This document shows, piece by piece, positions 7,989-17,493 of a stretch of DNA of 40,397 bases. Origin of the DNA: an uncultured Alphaproteobacteria bacterium (GTDB lineage Bacteria; Pseudomonadota; Alphaproteobacteria; Rhizobiales; Beijerinckiaceae); the NCBI GenBank assembly GCA_937988775.1, contig CALKHP010000057.1:1-40397 (forward strand). The letters are read 5' to 3'. The number at the start of each line of letters is the position of its first letter. Within the stretch, counting starts at the first letter, position 1. The position numbers and the translations under genes are program-made. The notes beneath the pieces were generated by a model. It did not search any database. It saw only the letters and a list, made by a program, of their open reading frames with translations, and was not told the DNA's origin.

Positions 7989-8632
7989 AAGCGGAGATAG
8001 CTCGAGCGCCGCCCCTCGCGGATCGCCTTCTTCTCATAGCGCGTCGGCTGCCAGCCGTCATAGGGCAGGCGCCAGTCATCGGCCCGTTCGGCCGGCCAGT
8101 CGAAAGCGGGCGCGGCGGCAACGGCGCGCAGCGTCCAGGCGACGTAATCGTCGATATCGCTGGCGAAGCGGAATTCGGAAGCCGGCCGCAGGGCGTGCGC
8201 CAGCATGTCCAGCCGCTCGGGCGAGACGAAGCGGCGCTTGTTGTGCCGGCGCTTCGGCCATGGATCGGGATAGAGCAGGAAGGCGCGGGCGAGCGAAGCC
8301 TGCGGCAGGCGTTGCAGCAGGTCGACGGCATCGCCATCGTGGATGCGGATATTATCGAGGCCGCGCTCCTCGATGACCTGAAGCGCCTTGGCGGCGCCGT
8401 TGATGAACGGCTCGCAGCCGATCAGGCCGATATCGGGGTGGCGCTCGGCCTGAAGCACGAGGTGCTCGCCGCCGCCGAAGCCGATCTCGAGCCAGACCGC
8501 GCTGACCGGTCGCGCGAACAGCGCCTTCAGGTCGCCGAGCGGCCCGGCCGGCACGCGCAAGCGCGGCAGCAGCGTCTCGAGCCGGCCAAGCTTGGCCGGC
8601 GAGAGCTTGTGTCCGAGCCTGCGGCCGAACAA
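7976..8632 (-). CDS. trmB: tRNA (guanine-N7-)-methyltransferase
   Basis: 218 residues from a TTG at 8632. TrmB uses S-adenosylmethionine to make m7G46 in tRNA. The SAM-binding motif is WLEIGFGGGEHL (about 47-58), followed by IGCEPFINGAAKAL and the family signature LLYPDPWPKRRHNKRRFV (about 119-136); the C-terminal TRYEKKAIREGR is also typical. The protein begins at FGRRLGHKL, the usual start of the conserved region. The frame continues upstream to the metK stop without an ATG, so the exact start is unsure. It follows metK by about 44 nt, which links a SAM-using enzyme to SAM synthesis. Confidence 0.94.
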   Translation of the reverse strand: MFGRRLGHKLSPAKLGRLETLLPRLRVPAGPLGDLKALFARPVSAVWLEIGFGGGEHLVLQAERHPDIGLIGCEPFINGAAKALQVIEERGLDNIRIHDGDAVDLLQRLPQASLARAFLLYPDPWPKRRHNKRRFVSPERLDMLAHALRPASEFRFASDIDDYVAWTLRAVAAAPAFDWPAERADDWRLPYDGWQPTRYEKKAIREGRRSSYLRFIRR

Positions 8633-8676
8633 TGCGCCGCTATGGCTTGGCGCATCGTCATCGTGACGATCCGCGC

Positions 8677-9879
<1,203 letters not shown>

Positions 9880-9947
9880 CGTCAACGATTCCACTTCGAA
9901 CATGTCAAGCCGGTTCCGGCCGCGCAAGCGCCCCGATGAAGGGTGTT

Positions 9948-9976
9948 TGTTAGACAGTTCGATTTCGTTCGGTCAA
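9948..9976 (-). promoter_or_regulatory. metK: Possible metK promoter
   Basis: On the minus strand CTTGACC (TTGACC at 9976-9971) matches the alphaproteobacterial -35 consensus CTTGAC. CTAACA lies 17 nt downstream (9953-9948) as a poor -10. It sits 9 nt downstream of the 14-bp palindrome and 69 nt upstream of the metK ATG. Confidence 0.35.
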
Positions 9977-9985
9977 GCGGATTCG

Positions 9986-9999
9986 GCGAACATGTTCGC
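9986..9999. promoter_or_regulatory. 14-bp perfect palindrome upstream of metK
   Basis: GCGAACATGTTCGC is its own reverse complement. It lies immediately behind the XRE gene stop codon and just upstream of the metK promoter-like sequence. A second, partial GAACATG copy occurs at 9898-9904. It could be an operator for the adjacent XRE protein or another dimeric regulator. The core GAAC..GTTC lacks the N7 spacing of the rhizobial SOS box. Confidence 0.4.
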
Positions 10000-10000
10000 T

Positions 10001-10435
10001 TTACAGGACTACCGTGTCCGCCACCGGCGGCTTGCCGGCATCACCGGCCAGCGCGGTGACGAGGTCGACGATGCGGCGGCGCACCGCCGGGTCGGTAATC
10101 GCCATGAAGGCGCGGTTGAGCTGGATCGCCTCGGGCGTACCGAGAAACTCCGCCATGTACTGGCTGTCGGCGCCATCGCTCATGCCGGCGGCCGGCGTGG
10201 CGAGGCCGGGCGCCCCCTCGAAGAAATAATTGACCGGCACGGACAGGATCGCGGCGATCTGCTGCAGGCGGCTGGCGCCGATACGGTTGGCGCCCTTCTC
10301 GTATTTCTGGACCTGCTGGAAGGTCAGGCCGAGCGCCTCACCGAGCTTTTCCTGGCTCATGCCGAGCAACATGCGGCGTATGCGCACACGCAGGCCGACA
10401 TGCTTGTCGATGGGGTCGGGCGACTTGCTTACCAC
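10001..10435 (-). CDS. XRE-family helix-turn-helix regulator (PhrR-like)
   Basis: 144 residues. An N-terminal XRE helix-turn-helix (about 14-70) reads VRIRRMLLGMSQEKLGEALGLTFQQVQKYEKGANRIGASRLQQIAAIL, a very clear lambda-repressor/Cro-like DNA-binding domain. The C-terminal half (PEAIQLNRAFMAITDPAVRRRIVDLVTALA) is the conserved tail of the alphaproteobacterial group that includes PhrR of Sinorhizobium. The start is GTG, preceded by GAGGAA at good spacing. An XRE gene between lnt and metK is a conserved arrangement in Rhizobiales, which suggests a role around SAM or envelope metabolism (inference). The target is unknown. Confidence 0.9.
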   Translation of the reverse strand: MVSKSPDPIDKHVGLRVRIRRMLLGMSQEKLGEALGLTFQQVQKYEKGANRIGASRLQQIAAILSVPVNYFFEGAPGLATPAAGMSDGADSQYMAEFLGTPEAIQLNRAFMAITDPAVRRRIVDLVTALAGDAGKPPVADTVVL

Positions 10436-10465
10436 CAGCAGTTCCTCTTTCGGTTGAGTCGTACC

Positions 10466-12085
10466 CTATTCTACACGTAGGGCGAGTTGACGCAACGTCA
10501 GCACGCCGAGCAGCAGCAGCGCCATCATGCCGGCGAAAACCAGGCCGCCAAGGCGCGCGAACAGGGTCGGCGCGAGCGCGCGCGGCAAGCCGGCATCGAG
10601 CACGGTGCGGGCACCCAGCGTCGTCCGGTGCAGCACGCGGCCATAGGCATCGACAACGCCGGAAATGCCGGTATTGGCGGCGCGCACCAGCGGCACGCCC
10701 TGCTCGACGGCGCGCAGGCGCGCCTCGGCAAAATGCTGGTACGGCCCGAACGTCTCGCCGAACCAGGCATCATTGGTGACATTGATCATCACGCCGGGCC
10801 GGCCGGTGCCGCTGGTGAGTTCATAGGGAAACACCGCCTCGTAGCAGATCAGCGGCAGCACCGGCGGCAGGCCCGGCACATCGAGCAGGCGCCGCTTCGG
10901 GCCAGCCTCGAAATCGCCCGGCTCCGGCACGAACTTGCGCAGGCCGAGCGCGCTCAGCAGCGGCTCGGCCGGCAGGTATTCGCCAAAGGGCACGAGATGC
11001 ACCTTGTCGTAGCTCTGGGTGATGACGCCATCGCTATCGACGACCTGCAACGCGTTGAAATAGCGCGGCAGGCGCTTGCCGGGCCGGGGCGGCTCGGTGC
11101 GCACCGCGCCGGTGATGAGCGTGGTGCCCGGCGGCAGGAAGGCGCCGATCTCGGCCAGCGCGCGCGGCTCGTTGGCCAGGATGAAGGGAAACGCCGATTC
11201 CGGCCAGATCAGGTGCGTGACATCGCCAATGCCGGAGGCGCCGGGCGCGGTGGCGCGGTCGGACAGGCTGAGATAGGTCGAGAGCGTCGCCTGGCCGCTG
11301 CCCGGTTTCAGCTTGTCGCGCTCGGAAATATTGGCCTGCACGATCCTGAGCTTGACGCCGGGCACCAGGCCGGTTTCGGCATTGCCGAGCCGGATCGTCC
11401 CGAAGGCGACGATGACGGCAAGAGCGGCCAGCGCCAGCACGGGCAGGCTCCAGCGGGCGCGGGCGCTCGCGCCGGTGGCGATCACGGCGGGCGCCGCGAA
11501 GATCAGCAGCGCCAGCACGTTCAGCCCGTCGAGCCCAATGAGGGATGCGACCTGCGCCGTGACATCGAAGGCGCCGAAAGCCTGGCCGAACAGGTTCCAC
11601 GGGAAACCGGTCAGGATGTTGCCGCGCAGCCATTCGACGGCGGCCATGGCGAAGGCGAAGGCGAGGATGCGCCCGGCGCCGGGCATCCACAGGCAGCGCG
11701 CCAGCGCGAAACCGACGGCATGAAACAGCGCCAGCCCGGCCGGCAGGCCAATGACGCCGAACGGCATCAGCCACAGGAACTGGTCGGTCTCGACCAGGAA
11801 GGCGGCGCCGAGCCACCACAGCCCGGCGAGAAAATAGCCGAAGCCGAAGCACCAGCCGATGGCGCCCGCCATGCGGATCGCCGGCCAGTTCAGGCCGCGC
11901 TCGCCCGGAATCGCGCTTTCGACCGCGCCGTCGATGAGCCAGATCGCCACCGGAAGGGACAGGCCGAGCGCGACGATCAGGTCGAGCGGCGGCATCGCCG
12001 CCGCCGCGAGCGCGCCGGCGAGGAAAGCGATCAGCGCCCGCTTCCAGCCCGACGACAGCATGACGGCGTGGGCGACCTGGATCAT
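10466..12085 (-). CDS. lnt: Apolipoprotein N-acyltransferase
   Basis: 539 residues. Lnt transfers the third acyl chain to the N-terminal Cys of lipoproteins in the inner membrane. An N-terminal block of about six hydrophobic segments (residues about 15-235) precedes a periplasmic nitrilase-like domain. The catalytic triad is visible: Glu296 (WPES), Lys361 (SYDKVHLVPFGEYLP) and Cys414 (LICYEAVFP). The conserved NDAWFG and QHFAEARLRAVE follow, then a C-terminal membrane helix. Its ATG overlaps the corC stop (ATGA). The corC-lnt pair is a standard envelope module. Length is normal. Confidence 0.97.
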   Translation of the reverse strand: MIQVAHAVMLSSGWKRALIAFLAGALAAAAMPPLDLIVALGLSLPVAIWLIDGAVESAIPGERGLNWPAIRMAGAIGWCFGFGYFLAGLWWLGAAFLVETDQFLWLMPFGVIGLPAGLALFHAVGFALARCLWMPGAGRILAFAFAMAAVEWLRGNILTGFPWNLFGQAFGAFDVTAQVASLIGLDGLNVLALLIFAAPAVIATGASARARWSLPVLALAALAVIVAFGTIRLGNAETGLVPGVKLRIVQANISERDKLKPGSGQATLSTYLSLSDRATAPGASGIGDVTHLIWPESAFPFILANEPRALAEIGAFLPPGTTLITGAVRTEPPRPGKRLPRYFNALQVVDSDGVITQSYDKVHLVPFGEYLPAEPLLSALGLRKFVPEPGDFEAGPKRRLLDVPGLPPVLPLICYEAVFPYELTSGTGRPGVMINVTNDAWFGETFGPYQHFAEARLRAVEQGVPLVRAANTGISGVVDAYGRVLHRTTLGARTVLDAGLPRALAPTLFARLGGLVFAGMMALLLLGVLTLRQLALRVE

Positions 12086-13098
12086 GCGGACGGGGTTTCG
12101 CTGCCGGTCGGCATGGCTGGATACGCGCCGCCCGCAGGCGGTGCCAAAGGCTGTTCGGCCGGCGGGCGGGGCCGGATGCGCACGCGCTTGACGCGGCGCT
12201 GATCGGCATCGACGATCTCGAATTCGAGATCGCCCGGACCGGCGATGCGTTCGCCGAGCACCGGCACGCGGCCGGCTTTCAGCACGATCAGGCCGCCGAT
12301 CGTATCGATGTCTTCCTCGATATCCTCCTCGCGCAACGCCACGCCGAGCGCCTCGGAGGCTTCGTCGAGATCGATGCGGGCATCGGCGACCCAGGCGCCA
12401 TCGGCGAGCTGCTGGATCATCGGCCCGTCGGCATCGTCATGCTCGTCCTCGATATCGCCGACGATGACCTCGACAATATCCTCCATCGAGACGAGCCCGT
12501 CGGTGCCGCCATATTCGTCGATGACCAGCGCCATATGGGTGCGCGTCGCCTGCATGCGCACCAGCAGGTCGAGCGCCGGCATCGAGGGCGGCGCGAACAG
12601 CACCGGCCTGAGCAGCTTGGCGCTGGCGAGCGGCTGGTCGAGGGCGATGGTCAGCACGGCGCTCGATACGGCGGGCGCCGCCACCTCGGTGCGCCGGCGC
12701 CGGCGCTTGCCGGCCTCCGCATGGGCGGCGAGATGATCGAGGAAATCGCGGATATGCACCATGCCCTTGGGATCATCGAGCGTCTCGTCATAGACCGGCA
12801 GCCGCGAGTGGCCGGCGGTGCGGAACACGCCGAGCAGTTCCCCCATCGAGATGGTGGCCGGCACGGCGATGATATCGGCGCGCGGCACCATGACGTCCCT
12901 GACGCGGATCTGCCGGAAGCCGAGCACGTTCTTGAGCAGCGCGCGCTCCTGCGCCGAGAAATCCGCCGTATCGGCCTGATCGGCGAGCGCCTCCTGGATG
13001 TCCTCGCGCGTCGAGGCGCCATGGCGCAGGCCGAGCCGCGCGAACAGCCGTTCGAACCAACTGTCGCCTGCGCTATTGCCGGTGTCGCCGTTGCTCAT
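12082..13098 (-). CDS. corC: CBS-domain hemolysin/CorC-family protein
   Basis: 338 residues. This is the soluble CBS plus CorC_HlyC architecture: two CBS motifs (about 65-125, VRDVMVPRADIIAVP; and about 160-215, with THMALVIDEYGGTDGLVSMEDIVEVIVGDIEDE) and a C-terminal CorC_HlyC/transporter-associated domain (about 230-310, RIDLDEASEALGV...DTIGGLIVLKAGRVPVLGE). An Arg-rich linker (KRRRRRTE) interrupts the first CBS region. Family members are tied to magnesium/cobalt efflux or to membrane integrity; here its place between ybeY and lnt is the usual one. Its ATG overlaps the ybeY stop. Confidence 0.93.
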   Translation of the reverse strand: MSNGDTGNSAGDSWFERLFARLGLRHGASTREDIQEALADQADTADFSAQERALLKNVLGFRQIRVRDVMVPRADIIAVPATISMGELLGVFRTAGHSRLPVYDETLDDPKGMVHIRDFLDHLAAHAEAGKRRRRRTEVAAPAVSSAVLTIALDQPLASAKLLRPVLFAPPSMPALDLLVRMQATRTHMALVIDEYGGTDGLVSMEDIVEVIVGDIEDEHDDADGPMIQQLADGAWVADARIDLDEASEALGVALREEDIEEDIDTIGGLIVLKAGRVPVLGERIAGPGDLEFEIVDADQRRVKRVRIRPRPPAEQPLAPPAGGAYPAMPTGSETPSA

Positions 13099-13613
13099 GC
13101 CGGCCTCGCCATGTGCTCGGGCGCCGGCTCGGCGTAAGGGTCGGCAATGCCGAGATCGGCGAGGATCGCCGTCTCGAGCGCTTCCATGCGCTCGGCCTCG
13201 GCGTCCTCTTCGTGATCGAAGCCGAGGAGATGCAAAAAACCATGCACGATCAGGTGGGTGGCATGGGCCGCGAAGGCGATGCCCGCCTCCTGCGCCTCGC
13301 GCCGCACCGTCTCGCAGGCGAGCACGATGTCGCCGAGCGCCGGAGCTTCAGTGAGGCGATCCGGGCTGACGCTCTGGAACGACAGCACGTTGGTCGGTGC
13401 ATCCTTGGCACGCCATTGCCGGTTGATGGCGCGCACCGCCGCATCGTCGGTCAGCAGGATCGAGACGACGGCACCCGGCTTCAGGGCAAGCCCGGCCCGG
13501 CCGGCCGCTGCGGCGAGCGCCGTTCGCGACAGCTCTTCCCAATCGGTGTCGGCCGGCCAGTCGCCGGCGGACTGATCGAGATCGAGCGACAGCTCGTACA
13601 TTGCCTTTGTCAT
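13095..13613 (-). CDS. ybeY: Endoribonuclease YbeY (rRNA maturation factor)
   Basis: 172 residues. YbeY is a zinc metalloprotein needed for 16S rRNA 3'-end maturation and ribosome quality control. The metal-binding signature HGFLHLLGFDH is present near residue 124, and the upstream NRQWRAKDAPTNVLSFQ is the other conserved block. The last about 20 residues are non-conserved. The gene shares one base with the phoH stop (TGATG) and four with corC, so the three are translationally coupled. Length is normal for rhizobia. Confidence 0.96.
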   Translation of the reverse strand: MTKAMYELSLDLDQSAGDWPADTDWEELSRTALAAAAGRAGLALKPGAVVSILLTDDAAVRAINRQWRAKDAPTNVLSFQSVSPDRLTEAPALGDIVLACETVRREAQEAGIAFAAHATHLIVHGFLHLLGFDHEEDAEAERMEALETAILADLGIADPYAEPAPEHMARPA

Positions 13614-14620
13614 CAGCTTGCCCGCGGCGTCCGGCTCGCCTTCTCGTAGGCGGTGACGATGCGCCGCACGAGGTCGTGGCGCACCACGTCGGCATCCGAG
13701 AAGGCGACATGGCCGATGCCCTCGACGCCATCGAGGATCGCCACCGCCTCGACCAGGCCGGATTTCTGGCCGGGCGGCAGGTCGATCTGCGTCGGATCGC
13801 CGGTGACGATCATGCGCGAGCCCTCGCCGAGGCGGGTCAGGAACATCTTCATCTGCATGGTGGTGCAGTTCTGCGCCTCGTCGAGCAGGATGGCGGCCTT
13901 GGTCAGGGTGCGCCCGCGCATGAAGGCAAGCGGCGCCACCTCGATCTGGCCGGTTTCCATGCCGCGGGCGAGCGCCCGCACATCCATGAAATCACCAAGC
14001 GCATCATAGATCGGCCGCAGATACGGGTCGACCTTTTCGCGCATGTCGCCGGGCAGGAAGCCGAGGCGCTCGCCGGCCTCGACCGCCGGGCGCGACAGCA
14101 CCAGCCGCTCGACATGGCCCTGCTCGAGCAGTTGCACGGCATGGCCGACGGCGAGCCAGGTCTTGCCGGTGCCGGCCGGGCCTTCCGCGAACACCAGCTC
14201 GTCACGGCGCAGCGCGCGCAAATAGGCATCCTGCGCCGCGTTGCGCGCCCTCACCGGGCCGCGCTTGCGCGTGGCGATCTGCTCGAAGGCGGCGGGCGCT
14301 TCCTTGGCGCGCGGGAACAGCGAGCCCTGCAGCACGCTTTCCTGGATGGCGCCATCGACCTCGCCGAGCGAGATGGTGTGGCCCTGGCCGACGCGCCGGT
14401 ACAGGTTCTCCAGCACGCGCCGGCCCTGCTCGACGCCCTCGCGGGCGCCGCGCAGCACGACATGGTTGCCGTTGGCGGTCGCCTGCACGCCGAGGCGGCG
14501 CTCGAGATGGGCGAGATTCTGGTCGTAATGGCCGTAAACCAGGCTTGCGAGCTTGTTGTTCTCGAAGGCGAGCGTGACCTCACCCTCGTTGCCCTGGCCC
14601 GCATTGGCTTGATCGTTCAA
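13613..14620 (-). CDS. phoH: PhoH-family ATPase
   Basis: 335 residues. Walker A GPAGTGKT at 147-154 and Walker B AAILLDEAQN (about 245-254) place it in the PhoH/PhoL P-loop family, which accompanies ybeY in most proteobacteria and probably acts in RNA metabolism. The N-terminal part (about 15-100) looks like the KH-like region of this group. The start codon is TTG, overlapping the miaB stop (TTGA), with GGAGGA-type sequence absent upstream; translation coupling to miaB is likely. Confidence 0.94.
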   Translation of the reverse strand: MNDQANAGQGNEGEVTLAFENNKLASLVYGHYDQNLAHLERRLGVQATANGNHVVLRGAREGVEQGRRVLENLYRRVGQGHTISLGEVDGAIQESVLQGSLFPRAKEAPAAFEQIATRKRGPVRARNAAQDAYLRALRRDELVFAEGPAGTGKTWLAVGHAVQLLEQGHVERLVLSRPAVEAGERLGFLPGDMREKVDPYLRPIYDALGDFMDVRALARGMETGQIEVAPLAFMRGRTLTKAAILLDEAQNCTTMQMKMFLTRLGEGSRMIVTGDPTQIDLPPGQKSGLVEAVAILDGVEGIGHVAFSDADVVRHDLVRRIVTAYEKASRTPRAS

Positions 14621-16086
14621 GGAAGTCCTCCGCTGGCCAGCGCCACGGCGGCCGGCCGTGATCCGCTGGCATGAGTGGCCGCGCCGTGCCCGATCAACCG
14701 GCCGGACAGGCTGTTGGCGATCTGGCCCTCGATGCGCACGGCGACGATATCGCCGACCAGCGCCGGCGAGGCGTCGAAATGCACCGGCTGGAGATAGGGC
14801 GACTTGCCGGTGACCTGGCCCGGATGGCGGCCCGGCTTCTCGACGAGCACGGCGAGCGTGCGGCCAATGGTGGCGCGGTTGAAGGCGGTCTGCTGCGCGA
14901 GGATCAGCGCCTGCAAGGCGTGCAGCCGCGCGCTGGCGACGTCATCCTCGACCTGGGCCGCGCGTGTCGCGGCCGGGGTGCCGGGGCGCCGGCTGTATTT
15001 GAACGAGAAGGCGGCGGCGAAGCCGATCTCCTCGACCAGCCGCATCGTGTCATTGAAATCGGCATCGCTTTCGCCGGGGAAGCCGACGATGAAATCAGAC
15101 GACAGCGCGATGCCGGGGCAGGCCGCCCGCACCTTGTCGATCAGGCGCAGATAAAGCGCGCGGTCATGCTTGCGGTTCATCGCCGCCAGCATGGCATCCG
15201 AGCCCGATTGCACCGGCAGATGCAGGTAGGGCATCAGTTGCGGCAGGTCGCGATGCGCGGCGATCAGGTCATCGCCCATGTCGCGCGGATGGCTCGTCGT
15301 GTAGCGCAGCCGGGCGACGCCCTCGATCGAGGCCGCCGCCTCGAGCAGGCGCGCCAGGCTCCACAGCCGGCCGTCGGCCGCCTCGCCGTGATAGGCGTTG
15401 ACGTTCTGGCCGAGCAGGGTGATCTCGCGCACGCCCGCCTCGCTGAGATGGCGGATTTCCTCGAGGACCTTTTCCGGCGGGCGCGAGGCTTCGGCGCCGC
15501 GCGTATAGGGCACGACGCAGAAGCTGCAGAACTTGTCGCAGCCTTCCTGCACGGTGACGAAGGCTGTGTGGCCGCGCGCCCGGATGCGGCGGCTCTGAGG
15601 GCGCGGCAGCGCGCCGAACTTGTCGTCGACGGGAAACTCGGTATCGACCGGGCGGCGATGCTGGGCGGCTTGCGCCAGCATTGCCGGCAGGCGGTGATAG
15701 CTCTGCGGCCCGACCACCAGATCGACAGCCGGCGAACGATGCAGGATTTCGGCGCCCTCGGCCTGGGCGACGCAGCCGGCGACGGCGATCGTCGTCTCGA
15801 GCCCGGCTTCGGCGCGCTCGCGCTTCAGCACGCGCAGCCGGCCGAGTTCCGAATAGACCTTCTCGGCCGCCTTTTCGCGGATGTGGCAGGTGTTGAGCAC
15901 AACGAGATCGGCCTGATCGACCGCCTCGGTTTCGTCGTAGCCCTGGCCCGCCAGCAAATCCGCCATGCGCGTGGCGTCATAGGCATTCATCTGGCAGCCG
16001 TAGGACTTGATCAGAACCTTCTTGCGCACGGTCTCGTCTCGCGCCTCGTGCTGCTGCGCCTGTGCCGTCTCTTGCGCGGTCGTCAT
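14617..16086 (-). CDS. miaB: tRNA-2-methylthio-N6-dimethylallyladenosine synthase
   Basis: 489 residues from ATG 16086. MiaB is a radical-SAM enzyme that methylthiolates i6A37 of tRNAs. The N-terminal UPF0004 domain carries cluster cysteines 31, 67 and 105; the radical-SAM cluster is C183-x3-C187-x2-C190 (EGCDKFCSFC); a TRAM domain (about 405-465) ends the conserved part. An earlier in-frame ATG at 16152 also lies in the gap after plsC; I prefer 16086 because GGGTGGGT precedes it and homologues begin near KKVLIKSYGCQMN. The tail is Ala/Gly-rich and unconserved. It sits between plsC and phoH. Confidence 0.96.
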   Translation of the reverse strand: MTTAQETAQAQQHEARDETVRKKVLIKSYGCQMNAYDATRMADLLAGQGYDETEAVDQADLVVLNTCHIREKAAEKVYSELGRLRVLKRERAEAGLETTIAVAGCVAQAEGAEILHRSPAVDLVVGPQSYHRLPAMLAQAAQHRRPVDTEFPVDDKFGALPRPQSRRIRARGHTAFVTVQEGCDKFCSFCVVPYTRGAEASRPPEKVLEEIRHLSEAGVREITLLGQNVNAYHGEAADGRLWSLARLLEAAASIEGVARLRYTTSHPRDMGDDLIAAHRDLPQLMPYLHLPVQSGSDAMLAAMNRKHDRALYLRLIDKVRAACPGIALSSDFIVGFPGESDADFNDTMRLVEEIGFAAAFSFKYSRRPGTPAATRAAQVEDDVASARLHALQALILAQQTAFNRATIGRTLAVLVEKPGRHPGQVTGKSPYLQPVHFDASPALVGDIVAVRIEGQIANSLSGRLIGHGAATHASGSRPAAVALASGGLP

Positions 16087-16198
16087 ACCCACCCGGTTCT
16101 CGTCCAAGTCCGATCCTGCAATGCCAGTTCCTGCAATGCTAAGTCTTCTCATAGTCGGTTTCGCGGGCGGACGGAATAGCCATCCTGTCCGGCCCGTC

Positions 16199-17011
16199 TC
16201 AGGCGGCCGGCACGCGCCCGGTGCGGGCGGCGGCGTCAAGGGCGCGGATGCGCGCCTCCGCCATGCGCGTCACCGCCTTGCGGTCGCCCGCCGCCGCATA
16301 GGAGACCGGTTCGCCCCAGCTCAAGGTGACGTCGAGCGGGCCGGCACAGAGCAGGTCGGCGAGATGCGGCAGCAAGTCCATGTCGCCATACCAGGCGATG
16401 GCGGGCCGCTCGGTGCGCGTCACCGGCAGGCCATGGCGGCGCGTATAGGTCACAGCGAGCGGCTGGATATGGACGGGGGCGCCATCCGCGCCGGCAACCG
16501 CAGCGCCGGCCGCGCCGATCAGCGCCGAGCGGAACGGCAGCACGCGGTTGGCATCGCTGGTGGTGCCCTCGGCAAACAGCACGATCGGATCGCCGGCGCG
16601 CAGCCGGCCGGCGATCTCGGCATTGACCTGGCCCGTATCGCTGCGTTTCGCCCGATCGACGAAGACCGAGCGCTGCAGCCTGGCGAACAGGCCGAAGAGC
16701 GGCCATGTCGCCACTTCCGACTTGGCGATGAACGACACCGGCAGGCCGGTGCTGAGCACGGTGATATCGAGCCACGAGACGTGGTTGGAGACGATGAGCA
16801 GCGGCCGCGTCGTGGCGGGAGCGCCGACATGGCGGATGCGCACGCGAAACACGCGCGCGACGTAGCGATGGAAGCAGAGCGGCAGCCGGCGGTAGCCGAA
16901 CCGCGCGCGCAGCGCCAGCCATTGCAGCGGGATGCCGAGCCCGACGGCCGGGGCCAGCGCCAGCAGGATCCAGCCAAGGCGCACGCGCCGCGCCAGTTGA
17001 TCGGCCGTCAC
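16199..17011 (-). CDS. plsC: 1-acyl-sn-glycerol-3-phosphate acyltransferase (PlsC family)
   Basis: About 270 residues. PlsC acylates lysophosphatidic acid to phosphatidic acid at the inner membrane. After one hydrophobic N-terminal segment (about 12-33) come the acyltransferase motifs: NHVSWLD with the HX4D pair His77/Asp82, FVDR (about 120) and FAEGTTSD (about 150). The preferred start is GTG 17011, overlapping the rimI stop as GTGA; another in-frame GTG at 17029 would add six residues. The gene lies between rimI and miaB. The exact acyl acceptor cannot be told from sequence; ornithine-lipid acyltransferases of the OlsA type look similar. Confidence 0.88.
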   Translation of the reverse strand: MTADQLARRVRLGWILLALAPAVGLGIPLQWLALRARFGYRRLPLCFHRYVARVFRVRIRHVGAPATTRPLLIVSNHVSWLDITVLSTGLPVSFIAKSEVATWPLFGLFARLQRSVFVDRAKRSDTGQVNAEIAGRLRAGDPIVLFAEGTTSDANRVLPFRSALIGAAGAAVAGADGAPVHIQPLAVTYTRRHGLPVTRTERPAIAWYGDMDLLPHLADLLCAGPLDVTLSWGEPVSYAAAGDRKAVTRMAEARIRALDAAARTGRVPAA

Positions 17012-17493
17012 GCGAGCCTCTCGCAGCACAGCACCAGCGCATCGGCGCGGGCGCCGTCGGCATGCTGATAATAGGCCCAGCGCCGGCCGACCTGCACGAA
17101 ACCGGCCCGGTCATAAAGCGCGCGCGCCGGCTGGTTGCCGGCCTCGACCTCGAGGCAGAGGCGGTGGATGCCGCGCGCGGCCAGCGCCGTCTTGTGGCGG
17201 GCGAGCAGGTCCTTCGCCAGGCCACGGCCACGGCTGGCGGCATCGACGGCGATCGACAGGATTTCCGCCTCGTCCAGCGCCAGCCGGCTCAGCACGAAAC
17301 CGGCGACGCGCTCCTGGCGGCCGGCAATGACGACATGGGCCAGCACGGCATCGTCGGTCAGGAAGGATTCGAACTCGTGCTCGGACCAGCCGCGCGCGAA
17401 GGCCTGGCCATGCAGCATGGCGCAGGAGGCGGCATCCTCGGCCTCGGCGAGGCGGATATCGCGGCCGCCGCCGCTGAACAGGCCTGCCAGCAT
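17008..17493 (-). CDS. rimI: GNAT N-acetyltransferase, RimI-like
   Basis: 161 residues. The GNAT core is plain: acceptor strand AEILSIAVDAASRGRGLAKDLL with the acetyl-CoA pyrophosphate loop RGRGLA (about residues 108-113), and the C-terminal LEVEAGNQPARALYDRAGFVQVGRRWAYY. This pattern, next to tsaB, is that of RimI, which acetylates the N-terminal alanine of ribosomal protein S18; the substrate is inferred from context. It shares one base with tsaB (TGATG). In several related genomes I recall a Fur-type gene nearby; none is present here. Confidence 0.9.
   Translation of the reverse strand: MLAGLFSGGGRDIRLAEAEDAASCAMLHGQAFARGWSEHEFESFLTDDAVLAHVVIAGRQERVAGFVLSRLALDEAEILSIAVDAASRGRGLAKDLLARHKTALAARGIHRLCLEVEAGNQPARALYDRAGFVQVGRRWAYYQHADGARADALVLCCERLA

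Noticed and set aside
9903..9908. TTGACA as the metK -35 element
   Set aside because: A -10 at normal spacing would fall on the metK start codon; the upstream TTGACC at 9971-9976 is better placed.
9986..9999. LexA (SOS) box upstream of metK
   Set aside because: GAACATGTTC contains GAAC and GTTC but with two bases between them, not the seven of the alphaproteobacterial SOS box.
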